From NCBI GenBank assembly GCA_964057225.1, contig OZ059900.1, positions 6,520,501 through 6,584,500 on the forward strand: a stretch of DNA of 64,000 nucleotides, given 5' to 3'. Positions 26,890 to 39,329 of the stretch are shown one piece after another; the first letter of the stretch is position 1, and the number at the start of each line of letters is the position of its first letter. The translations under genes were made by a program, and so were the position numbers. The notes below the pieces were generated by a model that saw nothing but the letters and a program-made list of their open reading frames with translations, was not told where the DNA came from and did no database searches. This DNA is from Auanema rhodensis (taxonomy: Eukaryota; Nematoda; Chromadorea; Rhabditida; Rhabditidae).

Positions 26890-29800
26890 ATGGAAAGAGA
26901 TGGTGGGATTTTGCCACCGTTACCCTTTACCAATGTGGACGTGACAGATGTTGATTTAAATGAATATGATCGGGTAATCAGCTTTTTTAAAGTTTTTTTC
27001 GTAATTTAAAAATTTGTTAAACATTATTTTGCTATCATCAAATTAGCCATATCAATGATGTCACATCAAAGATAACAGTTAACTATATAATTCTTTAATT
27101 CTTTGTTCATTTTATATCTGTATTTTTTATTCTCAGGTTCGGATCCCACATAAGGTTCGGCCCGAAATGTCCACAAATGCTATTGGACCTAGGACGTTTA
27201 CAACTGAACTGAGTTGTCCAATTTGTCTTGATTTACTTACGCAGACATGGACGGCAAAGGTACATTATTTATTTTATATTTTGGTTTTTTGCCGTTCACT
27301 GGTTCTCCGGGTTAGTCATTGTATGACTCATGTGCGGTAGCTAATGCTAGCATAGTGACCACCCATCATTACTCATGTTTGATTAGAGATTTGCCCTTTT
27401 TTGCCACATTGACCTTTTATATATGTAGGACTGTCTGCATCGCTTCTGTTCCGAATGCATTACAATGGCTCTTCAACGCGGTAATAAAGAGTGTCCAACA
27501 TGCAGAAAAAAATTAGTGTCTAAGAGATCTCTCCGTCCTGATCCAAAATTTGATCTACTCATACAAAGGGTTTGGTTTAAAGATTTTTGTTAAAATTAAT
27601 TATGTTATATCTCAGCTCTGGCCAAACCGCAAAATGTATGAACGGATGCAAGCTACCGAAGTAACGACGTTAACCAAACAATCCTCGAGCCAATCTTTGA
27701 TGAGGTCTATCAATGCTGGCATACGAAGTCAGGACACGATTAGAAGAAAACGTGTGCAATCGTTTTTCGAAGAAAGTACGTTAGCATTCTTCTTTGTCTC
27801 TTTTTTTCTAGTTTCATTTCTCAATTGATTAGCTTTAATATTTTTTTCAAGGATTCTCGCGCTTATTAATGGAAGGACCGGATCGTGAGTTGACTGTCTG
27901 AAAGCCTTGAATTTTTTTAATTTGCAGAGACTGTGCAAAACGATGAATTTGATGATTATTTACGTGCTGCTGCTGGAATGGATATCACTCTTTTTCGAGT
28001 TCGTACATCAAGTGGTAAAACGGGAGTGGAAATTTGTGCTAATTCAAATAATCGCAGATTCTGATAGTACTGATCCAGCTAACGGTGGTGGTGAAGCAGA
28101 AGAAGGAGAAATTGAGGAAGAAGACGATGTAAGAAATAATTTTAATAGTTTTTTTAAATGAATGTTTAGGATTCTACTGTTTCTTACCGAAATGATCGAG
28201 AAGCAAACGAAGATATGCAAGAATTTGAAGATGAAGATCCCTACGATTTTATTGACGAAGAAGCCTTTGATGGAGCTCCAGAACTTACAGTATATTGTTG
28301 GCTTGAATATTTAACATTTAATATACTGTTTAAAGGAAGAATTATGTGCTGATTTGGATGAAATGGAGGCTTTAGAAGAGGAGGATGATGAGGAACTAGA
28401 AGAGATTGATGAATATGCAGATGAGCCGATTACAATTGATGAAAAGGATTTCGAAAATGATAGTGAAAGTGAAATTCATGATAGCTACAACGAAGGAGAA
28501 AGTGGAGAAAGTGATGCTTCGGAGAGTACACTTAAAGCATCTGAACCCGATGACTCTTATCCTTCTTCATCAAAAGATAAAGGTTCGTCTTATAAAATGG
28601 TTAAAAGCGATGTTAACCACCCTTTTTTCCATTTCTCTTCTAAAGGGTGTGGAGAAGGTTAGTTCATTTAGTGAACGTAATAATCTCACGATCTGTTCAG
28701 ACACTACTGACGAAAGCTCTTCGGATGTGAAAAGCTCCTCGGATGTGAAAAGCTCTTCTTCCTCCAACCCATTTGCTCAACCCCCTTATGGCGTCAGTTT
28801 GAATTCCGGCAATTCTTCCTTGAACTCTGCTGATTCAAAGTTGAAGTTCAAATTCATGCAATCAGAAACAAAAACTAGTATTTCTCCTGATGAGGAAAGA
28901 AAAGATTCTACCAAATTTGATGGTTAGATTTGCGTAACTTTTGTTGTAATCTTTCTTTATCTGCTTCAGATGCTTCCACAGATTCTTTACATGGCGATAT
29001 AGATGAAGACATAGATTTAGACTCTCCTCCTCTTCAAGTTGTTGAGGAGGAAGATGAAAACAATGATCCAGGGCCGGGACCCTCTCGTGTCACCACTGAA
29101 GCCAGCGTTCCAACGTCGTTACAGCTGAGTATAAAAATAAATGAACGTTATGATGATAGTTCACCTGAATCTTTACCATCAACTCCACCGTATTGCCAAG
29201 ACGGTGCTCCCGAAGAAGTGGATATGGGTTCTCCAGACGATCCTAATAATTTGTCTCATCGAATGACAGAAGTTGATCCTTCCGATCTTGTACAAAATCC
29301 AAACGAAGAAGCTGCTTCTCAAAATGCAGACCTTGCTTATGTGGAAGACGATGAAAACGAGTTATCCGATGATGATTACAGTAAGTTATTTTGTTTGTTT
29401 CTTAATATTTTCATATTTTTCAGGTGATTCCTCTTCTTCAACGTACAGCTCATCGGGAGCTACAACATCGTTATCTAGTAGCTCAACAGATATTTCATTA
29501 TCATCTGATGATGCACAAGATGATCAAGAATATGAAGTACCAATAGTTAGTAAACCTTCTTCTTGTTTCTATTATTCAAATTATTTTTAAGGAAAATATT
29601 CAGCAATTGCCTCAGCCACTTCCTCAACAATTGTCAGATCAGCCACCCGAAGGAACTTTTTCTTTATCCTATCTCACTAAAGATCTTGCAGGAATGTCTG
29701 ACATCAAATCATTAGCTCCTATCACTCTGGTACAGTGTTTATTACTTTTCAAAAGTAAAACTTTTTTTAGAATGAAGGAGAAGTGGCGGAACCTGCTCAA

Positions 29801-30515
29801 CCACTCGATCGGCTTGCGCATTGGCTCGATAACTCTCCATCTTCTCCCGATGAATGTGAAGATTATGAATCTTTAGAAAGAACTGTAATTTTTGAAATGA
29901 ATCATATATCAAAGAATTGGGATATTACAGTCGTTCAAAGATGATGAGATGGACCAACCGGCTTTTTTTGAAGATATTGAAGCTGAAATTCTTCCCGCAG
30001 CTTCGTTGACTAGACGGGGCTGCCCTGAAGAATTACTTGCTCCACGATATATCAAAACCAAGCATGATACAACATGTAAGTTTCAAATGAAAAATATGTT
30101 TAATACAGCATTTTAGTGGATCATATTGGTGAATATTTGTACCAACGTACTGTCGAAGAGATTCAAGCAAATCAGACAGATTTTGATGCTGATCCACAGC
30201 CATTTGTCCCAAGACCAACTCACTTCTATGTATTTGTGAGTAAACTACCACATCAGTTGAAGATATAAAATATTGTTTTAGAATAGGGTTGGTGGTCATC
30301 ATGTGACCAAAATCTTTCCGCAAGAAAACATTGCAACTGCTGCTCTTGCTGGAACAAGAGAAGAACATTTGGTATGTTATCTATTAAGATTTTAGTAATT
30401 CATGAACTTCTTTCAGACCATTTTCTTTGATATTGCTGATATAGATCTGAAGGGGCCAGAAAGTTTGCTCCCTATCGTTGTACCCCAACAGTATTTGGAT
30501 CTAGACAGCGTTTAA
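26890..30515 (+). CDS. RING1/RNF2-type Polycomb E3 ubiquitin ligase (spat-3-like)
   Basis: Eighteen exons assemble in frame to about 841 residues: 26890-26973, 27137-27259, 27429-27569, 27616-27775, 27852-27884, 27928-28014, 28058-28128, 28170-28289, 28336-28582, 28701-28922, 28970-29380, 29424-29545, 29592-29729, 29771-29884, 29931-30075, 30117-30235, 30282-30371 and 30417-30515. The N-terminal C3HC4 RING has ligands C55, C58, C71, H73, C76, C79, C91 and C94, followed by the RING1 hallmark [18 protein letters not shown]. The C-terminal ~100 residues (from about 740, [17 protein letters not shown]) resemble the RAWUL domain. Family role: catalytic subunit of Polycomb repressive complex 1, ubiquitylating histone H2A in the nucleus. 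Between the two domains lies an unusually long linker (about 600 residues) of Asp/Glu- and Ser-rich low complexity; vertebrate RING1 proteins are about 330-400 residues in all. A 12-bp microexon (28646-28657) could be included without changing frame. An acceptor-like TTTATTGTAG ends 37 bp before the ATG. Confidence 0.9.
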
Positions 30516-31138
30516 TCGCTTCATTCTAATCACTTGATACCCTAGCCACAATTCTTTTGCCTTTCTAGATAAACTTGAAATTGATTTTGAGAATCTTTCA
30601 TTTTTGTCATTATTGATATCACAACAGACGTTATCGAACTTTATATATTATGTAATGTTTTTTCTGGTTATCTGTATAATTTTATTATAATTTTGCCTTG
30701 TGCCTCTATATCTACTTTTGCTATTATATAGCACTGTTTGTTTCGTACCAAATCTTCAAAACATACCTCATTTATCAGTCAGTAACATTTGTTGTGTTTG
30801 TTATATTTTTTATTTCTTGAACTTTTCATCTCTTGTTTTCAATCAAAAAAATTTGATTTTGACCTCCTTTTTCCAAAAAGTGATGATCTTGCAATATGCA
30901 CTACGGTAGTGTCTCAAATTGTTGTTAGTCCATTATCTCCTTCTGTACCCCTTTTGATCTTGTACCTCAACAGTTCATATGATTAGTAATTGGCTAATCA
31001 ATTTTTATCTCAATTTCTCTAGTTTTGAAAACAGTTTGTTCATTCCAATTTTGTTCTCTCCTTATTCTTTCAGCCGCGAAACTTATGCTATTGCCTGAAC
31101 TAGTCTGAATACCCTTTCGTGCGTTACCCTGTTCAATG

Positions 31139-31144
31139 AATAAA
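31139..31144 (+). terminator. Candidate poly(A) signal of the RING1-type gene
   Basis: AATAAA on the plus strand about 624 bp after the stop codon at 30515. It lies only about 45 bp from the signals of the convergent WDR54-like gene. Confidence 0.45.
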
Positions 31145-31186
31145 ATGGAATATTTCATATAACGTTTTCATTTTCATATGCAAAAT

Positions 31187-31196
31187 TTTATTTATT
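31187..31196 (-). terminator. Overlapping poly(A) signals at the stop of the WDR54-like gene
   Basis: On the minus strand the stop codon sits inside two overlapping AATAAA motifs (31191-31196 and 31187-31192). This implies a very short 3' UTR. Confidence 0.4.
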
Positions 31197-32864
31197 TGGT
31201 TGAGCCATTCTTCTCTGTACTTTCTGTTTTTTTACCTATTTTATATACTTTTATTCGATTGTCGTCATAGCATGCGATTGCCAATATATTTCCTCGTCCA
31301 TTTAAGTATTGTGCTCCATATATCATGCTATTAGGAAATACATCGGAATAGCGATGTTCCACCTGGATAAATCAAGAATTATGAATAGTTAAAGAATGAT
31401 TTAGAAAAAATAAAACCTGATAAGGAGCAGGCTTTCTTGTATGTAGTTTAAAAACGTTCAAATAGCCTCCCTCATCTGCTGCGAGAAAATAAGCCGATTC
31501 TGGTGCAGTATGTATGCAAGTAATAGGTCGTTTAAACATATCAACCTATAATATTTTTATTTCTTGCTATCAGAATCCCTATATTTTGTACCTGTGCCCG
31601 AATTTGACCTGTAGTTATATGGTAAAAAAACATAAGCCCGCTGACTGTTCCAACAATTGCATGTTTGCGTAAAATATCTACAACAGTTGGTGTTTCTCTG
31701 AAAAAAAACATTACTATTGTGATTTTTTTCTACTTTTTTTCACAATAGTTTTATTCGATTATGATAGCTTTTCATATTTTTCGCCCAAATTATCAGTTCG
31801 CAGTTTCCATCAATTGAAGCTGATATTTTATCATAGCGACAAGTCGCCATATCTAATATAGGTCCCGTATGCTCCTGAAGAAGCGATGGTTGATTATGAT
31901 AATAAAAAAAATATAGTTACATGTATGGGTTTTTTCACGGAAACACTTGTTTCCGAAGAGCAGTAGAATGGTAAAATTTGGCCGTGGTGGTTTCCAATAT
32001 ATATAGTAGTATCAACACATGTAATACCTCTATAAAATTGATACCAGTCACTTCTAGTTGATCCAAATTTGGATTCTTTCTGTAAAGAGATTTGCATGCT
32101 TGCTCATTTACTTATATGTGAGATACCACATCACTAGAAGCCAATTTTGGCATTTTGTCTCTTGGAAGTACAGCTACTACACTTAATTTGAAATTTCCAA
32201 TGAAAATCAGATCAAAGATTTGAATTCCATTAGTTGTAGTAGCAACTAAATATGGCCAGATACGTGTAGAAGGGCGTACAATTCCAATCTAAATATTGGT
32301 TACGTTTAATTTTGTTTCATTCAGTTTGTTGTGCTTATCAAGGGCGTGCGAATTTTGGAGTAGAATAGCTAATATATGCCTGAGATATTTCTCACGTGAT
32401 TGGTGCATGCTTGTGTGTATAAGATACCACTCTAATGAATGGATAAAGCCAATATTTATAGTAATTATAACTATATTGAAGCATATAGAGTATCAATTTG
32501 AGTCCAGACTTGAAATTGTGTATAGAATTCAATAAGGATTAATGCTCATTAGCTGAGATTATGAAAGGACCATGCTCATAAATGTTTGAGAACGTTTGTA
32601 TACCTGCGTTATGCGAGCAGTCTCATCTTCAGGATCTACCATTATAGTTTCCATTGCTAATGTTAACAGACTACAATCTGTTACGAAAACATGAATCTAA
32701 AGTAGAACAGCATTATAATTTGGACGAGAATTCACCTTATCTTGGACTGCAACAGCGATGAATGTATTATCTTTGAAATCCAAATGAAAAGATGCCAAGT
32801 TCTTATTGATGGGAGAAGGACTGCCAAAGTCCCAGATTGTTAAATCAGCACCTTTTTCATACAT
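31192..32864 (-). CDS. WD40-repeat protein, WDR54-like
   Basis: Eight exons on the minus strand: 32864-32736, 32696-32604, 32288-32127, 32079-31921, 31874-31744, 31697-31592, 31545-31417 and 31362-31192. They join in frame to 359 residues (human WDR54 is 334). The protein shows repeated beta-propeller blades, for example HEHTGPILDMATCRYDKISA followed by GNCELIIW, and VGTVSGLMFFYHITTGQIRA followed by CIHTAPESAYFLAADEGGYL. The VEHRYSDV segment and the near-terminal ACYDDNRIKVYKI have the same order and spacing as I recall for the end of vertebrate WDR54. Propellers of this kind are protein-interaction scaffolds; a precise role is not inferable. A TTTTTAG acceptor ends 10 bp before the ATG. The 307-bp intron between exons 2 and 3 is long compared with its 40-50 bp neighbours. 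Subfamily assignment is good but rests on remembered resemblance. Confidence 0.85.
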
Positions 32865-32873
32865 TATGCACTA

Positions 32874-32880
32874 CTAAAAA
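32874..32880 (-). promoter_or_regulatory. Acceptor upstream of the WDR54-like start
   Basis: TTTTTAG on the minus strand, 9 bp before the start codon. It is consistent with spliced-leader addition or a 5' UTR intron. Confidence 0.4.
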
Positions 32881-32889
32881 TACTTCAAT

Positions 32890-34820
32890 AATTAAAAATT
32901 TTTCAAAATTAAATATCTAATGCTGTATACCCCTTTTTCAAAAAATAACCTTTTTTATATCACATTTTTCATTTACATGCTCTGCTCTGAAATTTTCTAA
33001 ATGTTCATTGATATGTGACGCGGTCCAAAATTCTTTAAACAATTAGAATAACTTTCTTGCACAAACTATTGTCCAAATCATTAGAATGCAATTCGATTTT
33101 CTAACAGAATTCCTAATCAAACTAATCGAACTATGTCGTTGTTTTTATGACTTCTAGTATTTGTAAATTCTTAATTGGGTTCTGCTAAATCTTGCGTTCA
33201 ACAATTGTCGGATTTCCTGGAGCTTTCGGAAAAAAATCAAAGTGTTCTTACCAATAAAAAATGCACGTTTGAAAGGAATATTATATTACAAGTTGTGTTC
33301 AAGATTGTTAATTATCTTAGATATTCTTTGTTTCTGATGTCATTTTGGTCGAAAATCTAATGCTAGCTCACATCCGTTTGAGTTTATATTTCTCCCTGCC
33401 TTTTGCGAGACCATGAATTATGTGTAAGTCTAGCTTAATTAAAACTTTACAAGAAACGGCTAGAAACTCTTGTCTCGCATTTCTTTTCATATATAAACAA
33501 GCCTAATAGAATGAAATTACACGAAGAAAACTGATCTCGTTCTATATTGGATTTGTTTTCTTGAAAAGCGCCGAATAATTTTTCGGCATGATTTATGAAC
33601 TTAAAGAAAATTAAGAAACAAAACTCACGAATTAGCTGACCACCCACAAGAAAATAAATACAAATACGAGCCACTTTTTGAATCCAGAAACTTATACAGC
33701 CAACTGCTATGCTTTCGAATAAACAGAGAAGAATGAGAGTCAATAGTTCTAGATGTGTAACTATGACAAAACGTTAATATTTATATATTGCAAGTGAATT
33801 TCACTATATTGTGATATAGAAATTCGAAATGTAAAAACGAAGAGAATTGATTGTTGAGAAGGAAACAGATTAGTCTATGCAGGCTGCAGGTGAATGCCAA
33901 AATAGACGGTTGATATGCAGAATGCAAAAGTGTGCAAGAGACCCAGGGTATAACAGACGAGTAGATAAGTAATTATAATGGTAAGGTGTATGAAAGACTA
34001 ATAGATGGTTAATTATAATATAGGTCTGTTGTTATATCAAATATATATATATCTGATATAACAAGTATATACGTATATATATATATATATTTATATAACA
34101 AAACTAAAGAGTTTATTTATCTAACGATGTTTAAATAAATTGGTTAAGCGCTGACACAATGTCAAGTCATGCTTATTAACAGCGCATTAGTAAACATTTC
34201 TTGTTTCGAAATCTGCATACTTCAAGATCATTCTATTCGTTGTAAAAAAGCCATTCTAATTGTAATTTTCAAAGTAATCCAATAACGTATGAAAGCTATG
34301 CGCTCAAGTTGCTATGGTGATAAATGAATGCTGTCAAGAGAATTTCACCTTTTATTAACAAAAAGCGAACATTTCGTGCGATTTTCGTAGAAATGTTAGT
34401 GACTGATATTACCTGTTTATGTGGTTTTGCTATGCAGATATAATTACTATTCATTTTACAAAGTTAATTCAAACTTTATTTTCAAGCAGATTTAAATTAG
34501 TTTACTAGCAGAAAGTTAACTGTCAAGAGATAAAAACAAATTTTTTTTGGCGACTGATGAAAATTAATGCTTTATTGTGCTTTAACAAGTAGTTTTTGAC
34601 GAAAAGAAATCTATTTTTGAATAGTAGATAATAATTAGAGAAAATTATTCTTTTTCGTTTTCTTATTATTTAACTCTCTTTAATTGACAGTTAGTAAGTT
34701 ATACAATAAGATGAAAAAGAAATGAAAAATACTAATAGATATAGAAATATACTGAAAAAGGTGTATATGTGTGTGTGTAGTATATCGAATTCGAATTCGT
34801 ACAGTATTGAGTCTTCAATT
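32890..34820. other. Intergenic region between the WDR54-like and Sp17-like genes
   Basis: AT-rich with no supportable exons. It contains a hairpin and AT-dinucleotide tract near 34029-34096. Open frames at 33175-33360 (+) and 33447-33743 (-) lack splice context and family resemblance. Confidence 0.45.
34029..34096. repeat. Perfect 11-bp hairpin with AT-repeat loop and flanking (AT)n tract
   Basis: TTGTTATATCA (34029-34039) and its exact reverse complement TGATATAACAA (34054-34064) flank a 14-nt AT-rich loop. An imperfect (TA)n run follows to about 34096. It could be a cruciform-prone microsatellite; no gene context. Confidence 0.7.
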
Positions 34821-34833
34821 AGAGTTCTGGTTT

Positions 34834-36467
34834 TCATGCCGTACCGTTATCCTTCTTGGTTGCTTCAACTTGCTTGCGAACCAAATATCCACGAACTTTT
34901 GCTTGAATCTTTGTTGCAGCTTCATCAACATTAAACTTGCTGTCCGTTTCTTGATCATGCTCTCCGCTGAATTATATAAGGTCAGAATAAAAAATGAATT
35001 AAATTGTCATTAAAATGCAAAACGAAATCGAAAGACATGAGATAAAACTAAAACATTCCGTTCGTCTAAACCGGAAAAATTTGTTTCAATTGAATAGCTG
35101 ATGACCATGAGAATGCTTGAGCATTCCAACTTACCGTTTTGGTTCTACGGCACGTGATCCACCGACGAGCTCGTCTCCATCATTTTCCTGTTGAAGCTAT
35201 AAAAAAGGGAATTGCTCATGAGAATAATGCAATTTAAAAATTCTTCTCATGGATATATTTTATGAGAATCAAACTTTGATTACTACAAATTTGAGATGAG
35301 GAAAAGAAATAAAAGATGAAAACCACCCACACAATCCCCGAGACACAGAATTATTTTATACTATTTTTGCTACAAACCAAATACGTTTTGATTCTGTATT
35401 TCCCTTGTTCGCATATAATTGCTATTACATTCTAAATCTCATGCCACCCGCTTTTGGTCTTCACTAATTGGCACACAATCTTTTCTGTTTTTTTTTCTAA
35501 GAATTTGCATTCTCTATTCTTTGTTCAATTAAATAATGCCGAAAACAGGACAGGACCTCACAAGAGTAGAAAAGAAGTTTAATGCCAGTTTCTGCAGATG
35601 TGAGCATTCCAATTTAAAATAATGGAGCGTCATGTGTCGGATAATTTGAACCCAAGAAAATTTAGATGTGCAATTGCTCTCTGAAGATATTTTCTGACAT
35701 ATCACACTAATATACACATGGTTATAGTATCAAGAACATGTGTTTAAGAAACTATCTATCCTCCTTATTTTTTGCTCTTGATCAAACTAGTATGTTCTTA
35801 TGCCTTGAGGCGCATCAGTCTTTTTATTCACTCTCTTCTTCTGTTTTGCTCTCATTCTTTCCCGCATTCTTTCGTTTTTATCTACATCTGCTTTACTGAT
35901 CTGGTTAGTAGCATTTAGCCCAAATGTATGTGTCGAGTATGAAAAGGCAAAAGGAGCTAGAATCACTTAAGAAAAAGCAAACAACTAAATTTATGATGCT
36001 CGTAAATTACATTTTTATGTGTATATGTGATCTTAATGATCATCCGGCCAAAGATATTTGAGTGCAATTATTTATTTATTTATTTTTTGATTTTTTCTTT
36101 TGAGCAAAAAAAATTACGGCAAACAGCTGTGTGGCTTACTCTGTTATGAAGGTTATCACGGAATGCTTCGTAGATTTCGGGCGATTGAAAGATATCGAAA
36201 TTTTTGTTCCCTGTAATGCAAAATTGAGTGAAAATTATATAAGATAAAAGTAGTATTTAGTTGAAATTTCAAATATAACTTTTTAAATTATTCACAAATG
36301 TATGCAATTAGCGAAAATGTAGTATAACCTTTTGCATGTTTGATCTCTTCCACAAATATTTCAGTAAAGCGAATTATATCTTTCGGTTGTGATCGAATAG
36401 CTTCACGCGCCATAAACTCCAAAAACGTTTGAAGATCTTGAGGAACAGTAAGACGAGAGCGTTCCAT
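34834..36467 (-). CDS. RIIa-domain plus IQ-motif protein (Sp17-like)
   Basis: Four exons on the minus strand: 36467-36329, 36210-36140, 35196-35135 and 34966-34834. They join in frame to 134 residues. Residues about 8-46 (VPQDLQTFLEFMAREAIRSQ and onward to FTEIFVEEIK) form an RIIa dimerisation/docking domain like that of PKA regulatory subunits and of sperm protein 17. Residues 111-121 carry a perfect IQ motif (I111-Q112, R116-G117, R121), a calmodulin-binding site. The order RIIa then IQ with a short acidic linker, and the small size, match the Sp17 family (about 150 residues in mammals), which docks on A-kinase anchoring proteins in ciliary and sperm structures. Exon 3 is about 0.94 kb from exon 2, a long intron for this window. 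Splice sites are canonical. Name and cellular role are inferred from architecture only. Confidence 0.82.
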
Positions 36468-36479
36468 TCTTAAAAAGTA

Positions 36480-39320
36480 TGTGAAACGTTTAAATAAACA
36501 TTGAAAAAGCGAGAAATTCACACGGGTATAAAAGAATAAGAAACGGTGGGCTGGTGAGATTGTTTTGTTTCTTCGAATGTGATACATTTTTGTTTTAAAA
36601 TGTATTATACTCATATATAAATATATTTATTTAATTCGATATGAGAGTTTTGAGAAGAATGAGAAAGAGATCACCAATGTTTCAACAAGTGTCTTGGACC
36701 AACAGCTAGATAGAAAAAAAGTTCCCTATCTGATCTGAAACAATGAAGACAAAGATATGAAGCTAGATGTAGCACAAAAGGGGAGGAGTATGTAGAGCAA
36801 AAAATGACGACAACTTTGTTGGTGAAGAAGACGAGAATGAGGAAGAAAAAGAAGACTTCGAAGAAGAAGCAGTAAAAGTAGGAGGAGACAAGATATATCT
36901 TTTTAATAGATAAACGCACGCATCCGGATGACAATTTGTATACGTCTAAGACGGCCAACGGCCACATATTTCGTTAAAGTCATCTAAGTACAATTTCAAA
37001 ATATTACGTTGAATAGCTAATGAACCGAAAGAAACTTACAATCGCTAGAGAGTACGAGAAACAGGAAAGGGCAGAGCCGAAGTGAGAAAATCAATAATTA
37101 GGGAGGGAGGGAGGGCAAGAAAGATTGAGTAGAAATATAAAATAGACGAATGAAAGTAAAATAAAAATAAAATGTTGTAATAGCCATGAACTAAATAATT
37201 TCAATTTTTAAAAAAAAATTAAGAGGTAAGCCCTCGTGAAGTTAGTCTGCAAAAATGTTAATCCCATTTCACATAGTATACATAGTATATAATATTTCAA
37301 TATACCTTGAGACTGCAATTTAGTTAATGCAGCTACAGCGACAAGCCTTCAATATTAACTTTCTGTTTTCTGGGGGCAATAGAAAAAATCAAGTGCACAC
37401 ATATAATTCGACATTTGTCATGTTCCTTATGCCAGGTGGCAGGTGTTGGAAAGCTAAATCGACGAAGAGAAAGCGTTCTTATATACGCAATAGAAACAGC
37501 AGTTGCTCTGAGAGAAATGAAACTATTGTGTATTTACTTATTGTTTATTTTTTATGAGAAGGAAGCCAGTAGTTTGAAAGATGTAAGCCTTGCTGCTGAC
37601 AATGTTGTAACTACCGACTGAACGTGAGGCAATGACAAGCAAGTGTGAGTAAGCTGATATGACACAGCACATTCTTTGGAATGCGATACTATGGACAAAA
37701 ATGAGAGAGATACGAGCAGTGGGAGGATTAAAAAAATTTAAAGCAAAAGAAGGATAAATTCAGTGTTTTGAAAGAAATTTTTGAAAAATTAGTGATGTGT
37801 TTTGTAATGTAAAGAAAGGTAAATATTCTGTATATGAAAAGGCAGAAAAGAATATTCAAAAATTGAAGCGATTGGCATTCAAAAGGCGATAATTCTAAGC
37901 CTAAAAAGACGAAGAACAAATTGAAATCAAAACAACAAGACTCAGTACTTTAATGCTATATTGGAATTTGCTCATGACGCCATTTCCAGCTGAAAACTGC
38001 AATCAAAGCAGTGTGACAGAGGCGTTGAGCAGTTCAATAATCTTTTTTTTCACATTACCATCTCTTAAGCTCTCGCCCTCTTTTTCCTCTGCTGCATATT
38101 CACAATCTCTTTGATTTGTATAATATCTCGTGGGCTCGTTTTCTCTATCCTCGCATTTAGAGTGTTCATCACCTCCGATTCTGTCATGTAGTTGCTACGT
38201 TTGTCTCTCAATGTCTTACTTCTGGTTCAACATTGCACTGATGATGTCACCGAAAGAGATGAAAAATGCCAGGATATTTGAAGATAAAAACAAATATTCA
38301 CGAAATATGACATGAAAGCGAAAGAATAAACTTGATAGCAAAGCAGAATATATTGCGAAACAAGTTTATTAGAAGAAACGAAAATCTTGGTTAACGAAAG
38401 CGAATATTAAAAGAAAACTTCCCTCTTTCTAATAAAGTAGAATTAGGTGGTTTTTGGGCTGTGTGAGAAAAAAAGTTGTTAGAGAGGATTATCTTCATTT
38501 GGTTGTTAATGCATATTTTTCAAAAACAAAGATTTGTTTATTTAGAAAATAAAATTCTACAAACTTTTGGGAAGGAAGAAAATGAAAGTTATAACTTTTT
38601 GTTTTTTGTTGAATTAAGTATAAGCTTTTGTTCCATCAGAATATGAGGTATATTCAACAAATATATAACAGAATGAAATCCTACATATATTGAATAAAAG
38701 CATGTTCATAGAATAATATCATTATAACTATGTTTTATGATCAATTTCATCAGTACAAAATATTTGGTGAAAATAAATTTAATATATTCATATACATATA
38801 TATGTATATGCAAAAAGTGTATAATATAATAATTTTAAATGCAATAGTCTTTTTTTTATTAACTATAGTGCTGCTATAAGATTATAGTTCAGTTTGCCTT
38901 CGGAAAATTAAATTGTATATACATATATCTTTTATATAAATGCACATTTTGTTTGCTGATTGTATAAAAAAGGAAATCGAAAATATAAAAGGCATTTTTA
39001 TCGTTTTCGTATCTTTTTTCTATTATTTTTAATGATAGTTAGTCTGATTTGTAGCAGAATAAGAAAAATAGGTCATACACATGATTTGTAATCTTTTTCC
39101 AAATAGTTTACATAATATTTGTATTAGCTAACTCAAGTAATTGGAGTAATTTGTTTGAAAAAGAAGAATGTATTGGAGAAAAACTTGATAAGTGTAAAAG
39201 GAAACTTAGCAATATAAACGAATAACAAGATATATTTCATGCAAAGTCAGTAAATGAAAAAGGAATATCAATCGTTTAAAATGCCAAAATCCATACAAAC
39301 TGAATAATTGAGACTAAAAA
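36480..39320. other. Intergenic region between the Sp17-like gene and the UGT gene
   Basis: No gene supported. It includes purine-rich runs at about 36780-36900 and a GGGA-repeat run at about 37101-37115. A CATATACATATATATGTATATG-type palindrome lies near 38790-38812. Small open frames at 37327-37621 and 38130-38315 show no splice context or known domain. Confidence 0.45.
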
Positions 39321-39329
39321 ATAATACAT

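Noticed and set aside
36671-36967. 98-codon minus open frame beside the Sp17-like gene
   Set aside because: Low-complexity Phe/Leu/Val translation of a purine-rich tract with no splice or family support.
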